From assembly GCF_013114625.1 (NCBI RefSeq), contig NZ_VTXD01000006.1, positions 1 through 64,000 of the forward strand: a DNA stretch of 64,000 bases, written 5' to 3'. The notes below the pieces were generated by a model. The model searched no databases, was not told the DNA's origin, and saw nothing but the letters and a program-made list of their open reading frames with translations. This stretch comes from Vibrio sp. 99-70-13A1. Its GTDB lineage: Bacteria; Pseudomonadota; Gammaproteobacteria; Enterobacterales; Vibrionaceae. The translations under genes and the position numbers were made by a program. Below are positions 51,867-60,824 of this stretch, piece after piece (positions within the stretch are counted from its first letter, which is position 1; every line of letters starts with the position of its first letter).

Positions 51867-51907
51867 CGCACAGCCTATGGTTGTTAATTGTACAACTCGG
51901 GTGTGCG
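51867..51907 (-). promoter_or_regulatory. Structured rplU leader
   Basis: Outer stem CGCACA (51867-51872) with TGTGCG (51902-51907), inner stem GTTGT (51880-51884) with ACAAC (51892-51896). It lies 18 bases before the rplU start, as expected for a ribosomal-protein feedback leader. No binding evidence. Confidence 0.45.
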
Positions 51908-52116
51908 CTAAACTAATCAATAGGGCGCAGATTCTACTGGAACCATGACGCTATGACAAGCCATATTTTTAAAATATTGGCGAAAACATGTTCGCCAAAG
52001 AAAAGTGCCGCAATCATGCCCTTAAGTGATGTATTAATCAACGTTTTTTAGTGTATCATTCGTTAATTAAATATAATGAATAAGCCTTACAGGTTCTAAC
52101 CTCAGCCGGATGAATA

Positions 52117-53088
52117 ATGGATTTTAAAGCTATCCAAGCGCTTACTGCCGATGATATGGCAAAAGTAGATAAAACAATTCAAGCTCAACTTAATTCTGAC
52201 GTAAGTTTAATCAATCAGCTCGGTTTTTATATCGTAAGTGGCGGTGGTAAACGCCTACGCCCATTGCTTGCAATCTTGTCAGCTCGTGCTCTTGGTTACC
52301 AAGGAGAAGCACACACGACCTCAGCCGCGTTTATTGAATTTATTCATACTGCCACATTACTTCATGATGATGTGGTTGATGAATCTGACATGCGTCGCGG
52401 TAAAGCCACTGCTAATGCAGCCTTTGGCAATGCAGCCAGTGTTTTAGTTGGTGACTTCATTTATACGCGCTCATTCCAAATGATGACAAAGCTAGGATCT
52501 TTAAAGATCCTTGATCTCATGAGTGAAGCGGTAAATGTAATTGCTGAGGGTGAGGTTCAGCAGTTGATGAACTGTAATAACCCAGATGTAACCGAAGAAA
52601 GCTACATGCAAGTTATCTATTCTAAAACCGCTAGACTGTTTGAAGCTGCGACTCAGATTGGTGCGATTCTTACTGAATCTTCCCCTGAGATTGAAACTGC
52701 AATGCAGAATTACGGAAAATACCTTGGTACTGCATTCCAGCTGATTGACGATGTGATGGACTACACTGCTGATGGTAAAGAGATGGGGAAAAATGTTGGG
52801 GATGACCTTGCTGAAGGCAAACCAACACTGCCACTTTTATATGCGATGCATAATGGCACCCCAGAGCAATCTAGCATGATTCGTGAAGCTATCGAGAAAG
52901 CGAATGGTATGGATAAACTGACTGAAATTCTCGCGGCTATGGATGCGACAGGGTCTCTAGAGTACACAACTCAAAAAGCGTATGAAGAAGCAGATAAAGC
53001 TATACAAGAGCTTTCTGTACTTCCTGAATCTGAATATAAAGAAGCTTTGGTTACCCTAGCCCACCTTGCAGTGAAACGCTCTAAATAA
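52117..53088 (+). CDS. ispB: Octaprenyl diphosphate synthase IspB
   Basis: Trans-prenyltransferase that makes the C40 side chain of ubiquinone and menaquinone. First aspartate-rich motif LLHDDVVDESDMRRG, second LIDDVMDYTAD, plus GGKRLRPLL and GDFIYTRSF. Length 323 equals E. coli. Divergent from rplU, the E. coli arrangement too. Chain length (C40) is inferred from homology. Confidence 0.96.
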   Translation: MDFKAIQALTADDMAKVDKTIQAQLNSDVSLINQLGFYIVSGGGKRLRPLLAILSARALGYQGEAHTTSAAFIEFIHTATLLHDDVVDESDMRRGKATANAAFGNAASVLVGDFIYTRSFQMMTKLGSLKILDLMSEAVNVIAEGEVQQLMNCNNPDVTEESYMQVIYSKTARLFEAATQIGAILTESSPEIETAMQNYGKYLGTAFQLIDDVMDYTADGKEMGKNVGDDLAEGKPTLPLLYAMHNGTPEQSSMIREAIEKANGMDKLTEILAAMDATGSLEYTTQKAYEEADKAIQELSVLPESEYKEALVTLAHLAVKRSK

Positions 53089-53109
53089 AGCAGACTAACT
53101 TCTTAGATG

Positions 53110-53163
53110 GCGCTGAATTACGTTCCTATATAAAGCTGCATTACGTTTCTGCTTTATATAGGA
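53110..53163. repeat. Inverted repeat interleaved with a direct repeat, 3' of ispB
   Basis: Perfect 13-base inverted arms TCCTATATAAAGC (53124-53136) and GCTTTATATAGGA (53151-53163). A direct repeat GCTGAATTACGTT / GCTGCATTACGTT overlaps them. Confidence 0.8.
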
Positions 53164-53208
53164 CTAATAATTTATATAGTAATCACAAATTGCTTAACCA
53201 TAAACATT

Positions 53209-53237
53209 AAAAAAGCCGCTCAATGAGCGGCTTTTTG
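53209..53237. terminator. Bidirectional terminator between ispB and mdh
   Basis: AAAAAAGCCGCT-caatg-AGCGGCTTTTT, symmetric between convergent genes. Confidence 0.92.
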
Positions 53238-53272
53238 TTTATTCGATGAAGCTTAAAACGGCTTAGTCTTAC

Positions 53273-54208
53273 TTATTTAGCAAACTCAACACCGATTTCA
53301 ATATCGCCATTTAATGTTTCAAGCATGCTATCAAGTGATGACTTCTCGAAATCGCTCAGTTCACCGTAGCTAAGAATAGCTTCTGCGCCATCTTTACCTA
53401 GTTTCACTGGTTGTGCGAAGAAAGGAGCATGTTCACCTGCACCTTCTACATATGCACATTCAATTACGTTTTCTTCACCTTGCAGTGCTTTCACTAATGC
53501 AAGACCAAAACGACAAGCAGCCTGACCCATTGATAATGTTGCACTACCGCCACCAGCTTTTGCTTCAACGACTTCAGTACCAGCGTTTTGAATACGCTTA
53601 GTTAATGCTGCAACTTCTTCAGCTGTAAACTCTACGCCTTCAACTTGAGATAGAAGAGGAAGAATTGTCACACCAGAGTGACCACCGATAACAGGTACAC
53701 GGATATCGCTTGGATCTTTATCTTTCAATTCAGCAACGAACGTTTCTGAACGGATAACATCAAGAGTGGTAATACCGAATAAACGACGCTTATCGTAAAC
53801 ACCAGCTTTCTTTAAAACTTCAGCAGCAATTGGAACCGTTGTATTTACTGGGTTAGTAATGATACCAACGCAAGCTGTAGGACAAGTAACAGCAATCTTT
53901 TCAGCTAAAGACTTTACGATACCTGCATTGACGTTGAAAAGATCGGCACGATCCATTCCTGGCTTACGAGCAACACCAGCAGAGATAAGCACAACATCAG
54001 CACCTTCTAGCGCTGGAGTTGGATCTTCACCTGCATAACCTTTGATCGAAACAGGTGTTGGGATATGACTAAGATCAGCAGCAACACCCGGTGTAACAGG
54101 TGCAATATCGTATAAAGCTAAATCAGAACCGGCAGGGAGGCGGTTTTTAAGTAGTAGGGCTAGGGCTTGACCGATGCCACCAGCGGCACCAATAACAGCT
54201 ACTTTCAT
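53273..54208 (-). CDS. mdh: Malate dehydrogenase Mdh
   Basis: NAD-dependent malate/oxaloacetate enzyme of the TCA cycle. Rossmann loop [17 protein letters not shown] at the start, mobile loop [12 protein letters not shown] with catalytic arginines, and [12 protein letters not shown] with the catalytic His. Length 311-312 equals E. coli Mdh. Divergent from argR, the gamma-proteobacterial order. Confidence 0.98.
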   Translation of the reverse strand: MKVAVIGAAGGIGQALALLLKNRLPAGSDLALYDIAPVTPGVAADLSHIPTPVSIKGYAGEDPTPALEGADVVLISAGVARKPGMDRADLFNVNAGIVKSLAEKIAVTCPTACVGIITNPVNTTVPIAAEVLKKAGVYDKRRLFGITTLDVIRSETFVAELKDKDPSDIRVPVIGGHSGVTILPLLSQVEGVEFTAEEVAALTKRIQNAGTEVVEAKAGGGSATLSMGQAACRFGLALVKALQGEENVIECAYVEGAGEHAPFFAQPVKLGKDGAEAILSYGELSDFEKSSLDSMLETLNGDIEIGVEFAK

Positions 54209-54540
54209 TGTTATTCTCCTTGAGAACTTATCTCTTATAAGATTTTTGTAGGGTATAAAATGAGCTAATTAAGTTAGAAAACTATAGTAATCACAAAATG
54301 ATTACAATCAATTAACGCTATCTTTGCGACCTCGCGCAAGTCAATAAAACCGTGCTACACAGAGCATCTGCATTATGAGAATAATCACCTGAAATAACAA
54401 AAGAAATATGCTCTAACAGCACGATTGACCATTAGTTTTTTACAGTGACACAACTAACAATTTGATATGTAAACTTGGCGGAAACTGCATATGTATGCGA
54501 AAATATGCACAATATTTATGTTAACGAATAAGAAGCCACC
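54209..54540. promoter_or_regulatory. mdh/argR divergent control region
   Basis: 332 bases. Inverted repeats GTAATC-N7-GATTAC (54287-54305) on the mdh side and TGCATAT / ATATGCA (54486-54509) on the argR side. The latter does not fit the ARG-box consensus well. AAGAAGCC is the argR ribosome region. Confidence 0.5.
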
Positions 54541-55011
54541 ATGCGCAATACAGAAAAACAAGACACTTTAGTTCGCGCTTTTAAATCTTTACTAAAAGAA
54601 GAGCGTTTTGGCTCTCAAGGTGAAATCGTCGATGCTCTTAAGCTAGAAGGCTTTGAAAGCATCAACCAATCAAAAGTATCGCGCATGCTTACCAAATTTG
54701 GGGCAGTTCGAACTCGTAATGCAAAAATGGAAATGGTGTATTGCTTACCAGCAGAGCTTGGTGTCCCTACTGTTTCAAGTTCTTTACGTGAATTAGTTCT
54801 CGATATTGACCATAATGCCGCTTTAGTTGTTATCCATACCGGCCCTGGTGCTGCACAATTAATTGCTCGCTTACTGGACTCTTTAGGGAAGTCAGAAGGA
54901 ATCCTTGGTGTAGTCGCTGGTGACGATACTATCTTCATCACTCCTACTTTAGCCGTGACAACGAAGCAACTATTTGATTCGGTATGCGAGCTATTTGAAT
55001 ACGCAGGCTAA
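54541..55011 (+). CDS. argR: Arginine repressor ArgR
   Basis: Hexameric arginine-dependent repressor of arginine synthesis; also a recombination cofactor (XerC/D) in E. coli. N-terminal winged helix with [20 protein letters not shown] and [18 protein letters not shown]-terminal arginine-binding domain with [15 protein letters not shown] and [11 protein letters not shown]. Length 156 equals E. coli. Single gene. Confidence 0.98.
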   Translation: MRNTEKQDTLVRAFKSLLKEERFGSQGEIVDALKLEGFESINQSKVSRMLTKFGAVRTRNAKMEMVYCLPAELGVPTVSSSLRELVLDIDHNAALVVIHTGPGAAQLIARLLDSLGKSEGILGVVAGDDTIFITPTLAVTTKQLFDSVCELFEYAG

Positions 55012-55378
55012 CACGTAGTGAACAGTCACTAAGTTCATAACTTCACACCTCTATTTACTATTTTAATGGATCACGGCCACTCATTATCACCGTGATCCAA
55101 ATCACATCCTAGACTATTCAAAAATACCCACCAAAAACAAACTAACCTACTGATTTAAAAATACATAATGATAAAATCCGTATAATATTCATGCAGCATC
55201 CCTTAGACTTTTCCGCTATATGTTTTAACAATTGAGTAATTTTGTGCCATTTTTTTGATACTATTCAGCCACTTTTTCAACAGATGGATTGAAAAAGGTG
55301 CCGTTTCCAAATAGGAAACTCCAGAAGTAACTACACTTACTACTTCAGGGTTAATAATGAATAAAGGAAGGGAAATTC
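55012..55378 (+). promoter_or_regulatory. Control region of TAXI-TRAP operon with CRP-like site
   Basis: 367 bases. CGTGA-tccaaa-TCACA (55091-55106) matches the CRP consensus at nine of ten core bases. TATAAT lies at 55181-55186, which would put the CRP centre near -93. A 10-base inverted repeat TGGATCACGG / CCGTGATCCA (55067-55099) overlaps. Leader hairpins at 55270-55300 and 55303-55319. Confidence 0.6.
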
Positions 55379-56347
55379 ATGGCATTTACCAAACTTATTA
55401 AAGTTGGCGCAATTGCAGCTGCTGTAATGGGCGCTGGCGCGGTTAACGCTCAAGAGTTCATCACTATCGGTACAGGTTCAGTAACAGGTGTTTACTACCC
55501 TACTGGTGGTGCTATTTGTAAGCTTGTGAATAAAGGTCGTAAAGATCACAACATTCGTTGTTCTGTTGAGTCTACTGGCGGTTCTATTTACAACGTAAAT
55601 ACAATGCGCGCAGGTGAATTAGACTTTGGTGTTGTTCAATCAGACTGGCAATATCACGGCTATAACGGCACAAGTAAGTTCGCAGAACAAGGCGAGTACA
55701 AAAAACTTCGCGCAATGTTCTCTCTACATACAGAACCATTCAACATTATTGCTCGTACTGACTCTGGTATTAACAATGTTGCTGACCTTGCAGGTAAGCG
55801 TGTAAACATTGGTAACCCAGGCTCTGGTGACCGTGCAACTATGGGTGTTGTAATGGACGCTATGGGTTGGACGAATGACAGCTTCAAACTAGCTTCTGAA
55901 CTGAAAGGTTCTGAGCGTTCACAAGCTCTTTGTGATAACAAGATTGATGCATTCATCTACATGGTTGGTCACCCGAACGGATCAATCAAAGAAGCAACAA
56001 CATCATGTGACGCTAAGCTAGTTTCAGCTACTGGTCCTAAGATTGATGAAATCGTTGCTGAAAACCCTTACTACGCATACAGCTCAGTACCTGCTGGCAT
56101 GTACCGTGGTACAGAAAACGACGTAAACAGCTTTGGTGTAGCCGCAACTATGGTTACAACAACAGATGTTTCAGATGAGACAGCATACAACGTAGCAAAA
56201 GCAGTTTTCGAAAACTTCTCTACGTTCAAGCGTCTACATCCAGCATTTGCTAACCTGAATAAAGAAGATATGGTGAAAGCTGGTCTTTCAATCCCTCTTC
56301 ACCCAGGCGCAGTAAAATACTACAAAGAAGTAGGTCTTCTAAAGTAA
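55379..56347 (+). CDS. TAXI-family TRAP transporter solute-binding protein
   Basis: Periplasmic receptor of a TRAP uptake system. Signal peptide 1-24 (AAVMGAGAVNAQ). Family marks: FITIGTGSVTGVYYPTGGAIC, STGGSIYNVNTMRAGELDFG, VNIGNPGSGDRATMGVV and the C-terminal LHPGAVKYYKE. TAXI proteins usually bind glutamate-like or other carboxylates; ligand not certain. Length 322. GGAAGGGAAATTC is the ribosome site. Followed by a terminator, then the permease. Confidence 0.95.
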   Translation: MAFTKLIKVGAIAAAVMGAGAVNAQEFITIGTGSVTGVYYPTGGAICKLVNKGRKDHNIRCSVESTGGSIYNVNTMRAGELDFGVVQSDWQYHGYNGTSKFAEQGEYKKLRAMFSLHTEPFNIIARTDSGINNVADLAGKRVNIGNPGSGDRATMGVVMDAMGWTNDSFKLASELKGSERSQALCDNKIDAFIYMVGHPNGSIKEATTSCDAKLVSATGPKIDEIVAENPYYAYSSVPAGMYRGTENDVNSFGVAATMVTTTDVSDETAYNVAKAVFENFSTFKRLHPAFANLNKEDMVKAGLSIPLHPGAVKYYKEVGLLK

Positions 56348-56365
56348 TAACGCTTTAGCCTACCG

Positions 56366-56401
56366 AACCAATAAGGGTGATTAACATCCTTATTGGTTTT
56401 T
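56366..56401 (+). terminator. Intra-operon terminator between TAXI receptor and permease genes
   Basis: AACCAATAAGG / CCTTATTGGTT with an 11-base loop, then TTTT. Confidence 0.88.
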
Positions 56402-56605
56402 CACGTTTTATAATACAAAAAGTAACCAGCGTGAAAAGAAAACAATCTTTAAGTTAATCCATTTTGGATAACTTACCTTCGTTTCAAGCCTAAGATAAAT
56501 CAAAACCAGAACACATTTTCCCATCTATTTACTACACTAATAGATGTTTGAGAGGTTCTGCTGTTTTGTTTATAGGTGAGACCATCAATAATAAGGATAA
56601 AGTAC

Positions 56606-59185
56606 ATGACGCAGACAACTTCACCGTCTTCAGATGTGCAAGAAATGGTGGCACAGTCCGACACTGGTGCACGTAGCCCAAGCGGCTTACAAGGTCGTAT
56701 TCTATGGTTTGTGCCTTTATGTTGGTCATTATTCCAACTTTGGTATGCATCACCGCTACCGTTTATATTCGACTTTGCTATTTTAAATGACACTGAAGCT
56801 CGTTCAATCCATTTAACTTTTGCTATTTTCCTAGCATTTACTGCTTATCCGGCGCTAAAAAGCTCCCCGCGAGATCATATCCCTGCGATAGATTGGATAT
56901 TGGCTCTAGCCGGCAGCTTCTCCGCAGCGTATATCTATATTTTTTACACAGAGCTTGCCAATCGTTCTGGCGCTCCAACCACTTTTGATATTGTTGCCGC
57001 AGTAACAGGTATGGTGCTTCTTTTAGAAGCAACTCGTCGCGCGTTAGGTCCTCCGCTAATGGTGGTGGCTGCCGTATTCTTGTTATATACATTTGGCGGT
57101 CCTCACATGCCAGATGTCATTGCTCATAAAGGCGCAAGCTTAAACAAAGCAATGTCTCATCTATGGCTGACAACTGAAGGTGTATTTGGTGTTGCTTTAG
57201 GCGTATCTACCTCTTTCGTATTCTTGTTTGTACTCTTTGGTGCCATGCTAGAACGAGCTGGTGCTGGCGCATACTTCATTAAAGTTGCGTTCTCTCTACT
57301 TGGACACATGAAAGGCGGCCCTGCAAAAGCAGCGGTTGTGGCTTCTGGTCTTTCTGGTTTAGTTTCTGGTTCATCGATTGCTAACGTAGTAACAACCGGT
57401 ACTTTTACCATTCCACTCATGAAACGTGTGGGTTTTTCAGGTGAAAAAGCGGGCGCAGTAGAAGTTGCCGCTTCTACTAACGGTCAATTAACACCACCAA
57501 TCATGGGTGCAGCTGCATTCTTAATGGTCGAATACGTAGGTATCTCATACGTTGAAGTTATTAAAGCCGCTCTACTTCCTGCCTTAATTTCTTATATCGC
57601 TCTAATTTACATTGTTCACTTAGAAGCATGTAAAGCAGGCATGACAGGGCTTCCTCGTCGCCGTACACCAACTATTGTTCAAAGCTTGCTGTCGTTCACT
57701 GGCACAATTCTAGGCTTATGTGTAATAAGCGCTGCTGTTTACTACGGTGTTGGTTGGACAAAAGATGTATTCGGCGATGCAGCAACACCTATCGTAACGA
57801 TTGCTCTACTCATCTCTTACGTAGCGTTAGTTCGAGTATCAGCGAAATACGCAGTTGAAGGTGGACTCGAAATCGATGAAAACCTAACTGAAGTTCCTGA
57901 ACCAGGTCCAACAGTGAAATCTGGTCTTCACTTTTTATTACCTATCGTTGTACTGGTTTGGTGTCTAACCGTTGAGCGTTTCTCTCCAGGCTTATCGGCA
58001 TTTTGGGCAACGGTATTCATGATCTTTATCTTGATTACACAACGTCCATTAATGGCATTAATGAACAAGTCAGATGATCTTGCGACCCAAACTAAAGCCG
58101 GATTTATCGACCTTGCTGAAAGCTTAGTGTCTGGTGCGAGAAACATGATCGGTATCGGTGTAGCGACAGCGGCCGCAGGTACTGTTGTTGGCGTAGTAAC
58201 GCTAACAGGTATTGGACTTGTAATGACTGATTTCGTTGAGTTTATCTCAGGCGGAAGCATCATTCTTATGCTTCTGTTCACAGCGGTTATCAGCTTGATC
58301 TTAGGTATGGGTCTACCCACTACAGCAAACTATATTGTTGTATCGACTCTAATGGCTCCAGTTATCGTAACGCTAGGTGCAGCGCACGGCTTAATCATCC
58401 CACTGATTGCGGTTCACTTATTTGTGTTCTATTTCGGTATTCTGGCTGATGATACTCCACCCGTTGGTTTAGCCGCATTTGCAGCTGCCGCTATCGCGAA
58501 ATCAGATCCAATTCGTACCGGTATCCAAGGTTTTACCTACGATATCCGAACCGCGATTTTGCCATTCATGTTCATATTCAATACTCAACTGCTATTGATG
58601 GGCATTGATTCTTGGTGGCACTTAGCACTCACAATTTTCTCATCGGTTACAGCTGTCCTTATTTTTGCAGCAGCAACACAAGGTTGGTGGTTTACGAAGA
58701 ATAAATGGTGGGAAACGATCCTTCTGATCGCACTTACTTTCACATTCTTCCGCCCTGGCTTCTGGTGGGACATGGTGTACCCAGCTAAAGTTCTTTCTCC
58801 AGGAGTTGAGATTGCTCAAATCACTGAAAATCTTTCTGTGGGACAATCACTTGAGTTAAGAATTGGTGGTGAAAACTTAGAAGGTGACTATTCTGAGAAA
58901 ACCGTTCGTCTTCCATTTGAAGATTCAGCGATAACAGCGGATGACAGAATCGCATCAATGGGATTAATGCTAACGGAAACTGACGGCAAGATGATTGTTG
59001 ATATGGTTGAATTTGGTAGCCCTGCAGAAGCGTCTGGTATTGATTTTGATTGGGAAATTAAATCCATCATCCAACCAGCTGAAAGACCAATGAAAGAATG
59101 GGTATTTTTACCAGCATTGCTAATTTTAATTGGCTTAGCGATGAATCAAAGAAGACGTGCTCGTAAGGATGAGATTAGTGCGTAA
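56606..59185 (+). CDS. Fused TRAP transporter permease (DctQM type)
   Basis: Single protein of about 859 residues with the small (DctQ-like, about 25-190) and large (DctM-like, about 200-720) TRAP permease parts joined, as usual for TAXI systems. Conserved GLSGLVSGSSIANVVTTGTF, STNGQLTPPIMGAAAF, GMGLPTTANYIVV and LADDTPPVGLAAFAAA. The C-terminal extension (about 720-850, with a PDZ-like EFGSPAEASGIDFDWEI) matches DUF3394. I start at the ATG at 56606 because AAGGATAAAG precedes it; a GTG at 56576 opens the frame. Sodium-driven uptake is inferred from the family. Confidence 0.94.
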   Translation: MTQTTSPSSDVQEMVAQSDTGARSPSGLQGRILWFVPLCWSLFQLWYASPLPFIFDFAILNDTEARSIHLTFAIFLAFTAYPALKSSPRDHIPAIDWILALAGSFSAAYIYIFYTELANRSGAPTTFDIVAAVTGMVLLLEATRRALGPPLMVVAAVFLLYTFGGPHMPDVIAHKGASLNKAMSHLWLTTEGVFGVALGVSTSFVFLFVLFGAMLERAGAGAYFIKVAFSLLGHMKGGPAKAAVVASGLSGLVSGSSIANVVTTGTFTIPLMKRVGFSGEKAGAVEVAASTNGQLTPPIMGAAAFLMVEYVGISYVEVIKAALLPALISYIALIYIVHLEACKAGMTGLPRRRTPTIVQSLLSFTGTILGLCVISAAVYYGVGWTKDVFGDAATPIVTIALLISYVALVRVSAKYAVEGGLEIDENLTEVPEPGPTVKSGLHFLLPIVVLVWCLTVERFSPGLSAFWATVFMIFILITQRPLMALMNKSDDLATQTKAGFIDLAESLVSGARNMIGIGVATAAAGTVVGVVTLTGIGLVMTDFVEFISGGSIILMLLFTAVISLILGMGLPTTANYIVVSTLMAPVIVTLGAAHGLIIPLIAVHLFVFYFGILADDTPPVGLAAFAAAAIAKSDPIRTGIQGFTYDIRTAILPFMFIFNTQLLLMGIDSWWHLALTIFSSVTAVLIFAAATQGWWFTKNKWWETILLIALTFTFFRPGFWWDMVYPAKVLSPGVEIAQITENLSVGQSLELRIGGENLEGDYSEKTVRLPFEDSAITADDRIASMGLMLTETDGKMIVDMVEFGSPAEASGIDFDWEIKSIIQPAERPMKEWVFLPALLILIGLAMNQRRRARKDEISA

Positions 59186-59228
59186 TGTATTTAGCCATAC
59201 GGGCTTTATACTATGGAAAGGATCATTA

Positions 59229-59254
59229 CAGCACCTAGCCTAACCTAGGTGCTG
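59229..59254 (+). other. Perfect hairpin between TRAP permease and usp
   Basis: CAGCACCTAG-cctaac-CTAGGTGCTG, a ten-base perfect stem just before the usp ribosome region and without a T-run. Possible processing or stability element. Confidence 0.6.
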
Positions 59255-59273
59255 GTTAAAAAGAGAATAAAAC

Positions 59274-59711
59274 ATGTATAAACAAATCCTTGTTCCTGTT
59301 GATCTTAATGATAAAGGCTTTGCTGATAAAGCCGTTGAACTTGCAGTTTGGCACGCAAAGCACAGCAATGCAGAAGTACATTTACTGAATGTTCTACCGG
59401 GCATTCATATGTCAATGGTCGCATCTTATTTTCCGAAAGATGCAGCAAATCAGATGAAGTTGGATGTAAAAAACCAGCTGAAAGAATTTGCTGATAAACA
59501 TATTGATGATGAAATCATTTACAAAGTACATGTATCGGAAGGTAAAGCTTATTCGACTATTTTAGATTTCGCAGAAAAGCTTGGAGCAGACCTAATCGTT
59601 ATGCCAAGTCATAAGCGTTCTAAGATCGATAAAGTAGTACTTGGTTCAGTGGCGAGTAAAGTCGTACAAAATTCACCGATTAATGTTTTGGTCGTAAAGC
59701 CTCAAGGCTAA
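59274..59711 (+). CDS. Universal stress protein (UspA family) linked to TRAP transporter
   Basis: A 145-residue nucleotide-binding Usp. Starts MYKQILVPVDLNDKGFADKAVELA; the ATP-binding loop appears as GSVASKVVQNSPINVLVVK after DLIVMPSHKR. TRAP-linked Usp proteins (TeaD in Halomonas is the precedent) can bind ATP and modulate the transporter; here that is an inference from location. AGAGAATAAAAC precedes the ATG. Terminator 59754-59784. Confidence 0.93.
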   Translation: MYKQILVPVDLNDKGFADKAVELAVWHAKHSNAEVHLLNVLPGIHMSMVASYFPKDAANQMKLDVKNQLKEFADKHIDDEIIYKVHVSEGKAYSTILDFAEKLGADLIVMPSHKRSKIDKVVLGSVASKVVQNSPINVLVVKPQG

Positions 59712-59753
59712 ACATGCTTTTCTAATAAAGATCAAAAACTTCAATTCGATATC

Positions 59754-59784
59754 AAAAAAGGTTGCTCTAACGGCAACCTTTTTT
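59754..59784. terminator. Terminator after usp gene
   Basis: AAAAAAGGTTGC-tctaacg-GCAACCTTTTTT, symmetrical between convergent genes. Confidence 0.92.
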
Positions 59785-59802
59785 ATTTCCTAACTCGTCA
59801 AT

Positions 59803-60756
59803 TTATACCACTCGATTAAGCCTTTCATCACGCATAAAACTATTCAGATTTTCTATCAGGATATCGGATAAAGCTTGAATTGCAGAGTCACTTCCCCAAG
59901 CAACATGCGGCGTTAAAATAAGATTTGGCAAATGGCTATTCGCCAACAATGGATTACTTTTATCGGCGGGCTCTTCACTAAAGACATCAACGCCAGCCCC
60001 TGCAATCTCGCCAGTTTGTAATCCATCCACTAATGCTTGTTCATGAACTAAGTTACCCCGACCTGCGTTAATTAGCACGGCACTTCTTTTCATCAACAAC
60101 AGCTCACTTTTACCAATGAGATGATGAGTTTCTTCATTTAAAGGGCAATGCAGAGTGATAGCATCAGATTGTTGAAGCACTTCTTCAAATGGCAAGTAAC
60201 CCTCTCGACAAATGCTTGCGCCTTTTCTTTCTGAAAAAAGTACATTCATCCCAATAGCTTTCGCCAGTAAGGCTGTGGCTTGACCTAATCCGCCACTACC
60301 AATAATTCCAAGCGTACTACCTGATACATCTTGAATAGGGTGAGTAAAAAAACAGAACTGCTTATCTTTTTGCCATTCACCCTTTTCAATATCTTGATGA
60401 TAGCCTACTAAGTTTCTCTTCAATGCAAATAGCATCGCGATAACATGCTCAGGCACGGATTGAGTGGCATAACCTTGAACATTAGCGACCCCTATCCCAT
60501 TAGCCTTACAGTAGGCTGTGTCTACGTTATTCACACCGGTTGCCGAGATTGCAATAAGTCGTAAGCGAGTCGCTTGTGATAAATTTGGGGCATTAAGAAT
60601 GACTTTATTGGTAATCACAATGTCTGCATCAATAATGCGTTCTTGAACCTGTTCAGGCTTCGTAAAATCAAACTCTACCCAAGTATGCTCAAAGTTAGGT
60701 TTCTTTAATTGGATCTGAGATGGAATCGTTGCGCGATCTAAAAATACAATTTTCAT
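59803..60756 (-). CDS. D-2-hydroxyacid dehydrogenase
   Basis: Probable NAD-dependent oxidoreductase of the glycerate/hydroxypyruvate type, 317 residues. Rossmann motif GIIGSGGLGQA (Gly153, Gly155, Gly158), catalytic Arg233 (INAGRGNLV), Glu262 (VFSEEP) and His284 (LTPHVAWGS). It most resembles the HprA group, but substrate is not provable. Single gene; convergent with usp. Confidence 0.93.
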   Translation of the reverse strand: MKIVFLDRATIPSQIQLKKPNFEHTWVEFDFTKPEQVQERIIDADIVITNKVILNAPNLSQATRLRLIAISATGVNNVDTAYCKANGIGVANVQGYATQSVPEHVIAMLFALKRNLVGYHQDIEKGEWQKDKQFCFFTHPIQDVSGSTLGIIGSGGLGQATALLAKAIGMNVLFSERKGASICREGYLPFEEVLQQSDAITLHCPLNEETHHLIGKSELLLMKRSAVLINAGRGNLVHEQALVDGLQTGEIAGAGVDVFSEEPADKSNPLLANSHLPNLILTPHVAWGSDSAIQALSDILIENLNSFMRDERLNRVV

Positions 60757-60824
60757 TTGTGCTTTGGCATCCTTGCTTTTACGTATTTATGCTTAGAAAA
60801 ATTCGAGAGCTGTAACGGTTAAAC

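Noticed and set aside
54486..54509. ARG box for argR autoregulation
   Set aside because: The inverted repeat has the wrong bases at the conserved TGAAT/ATTCA positions.
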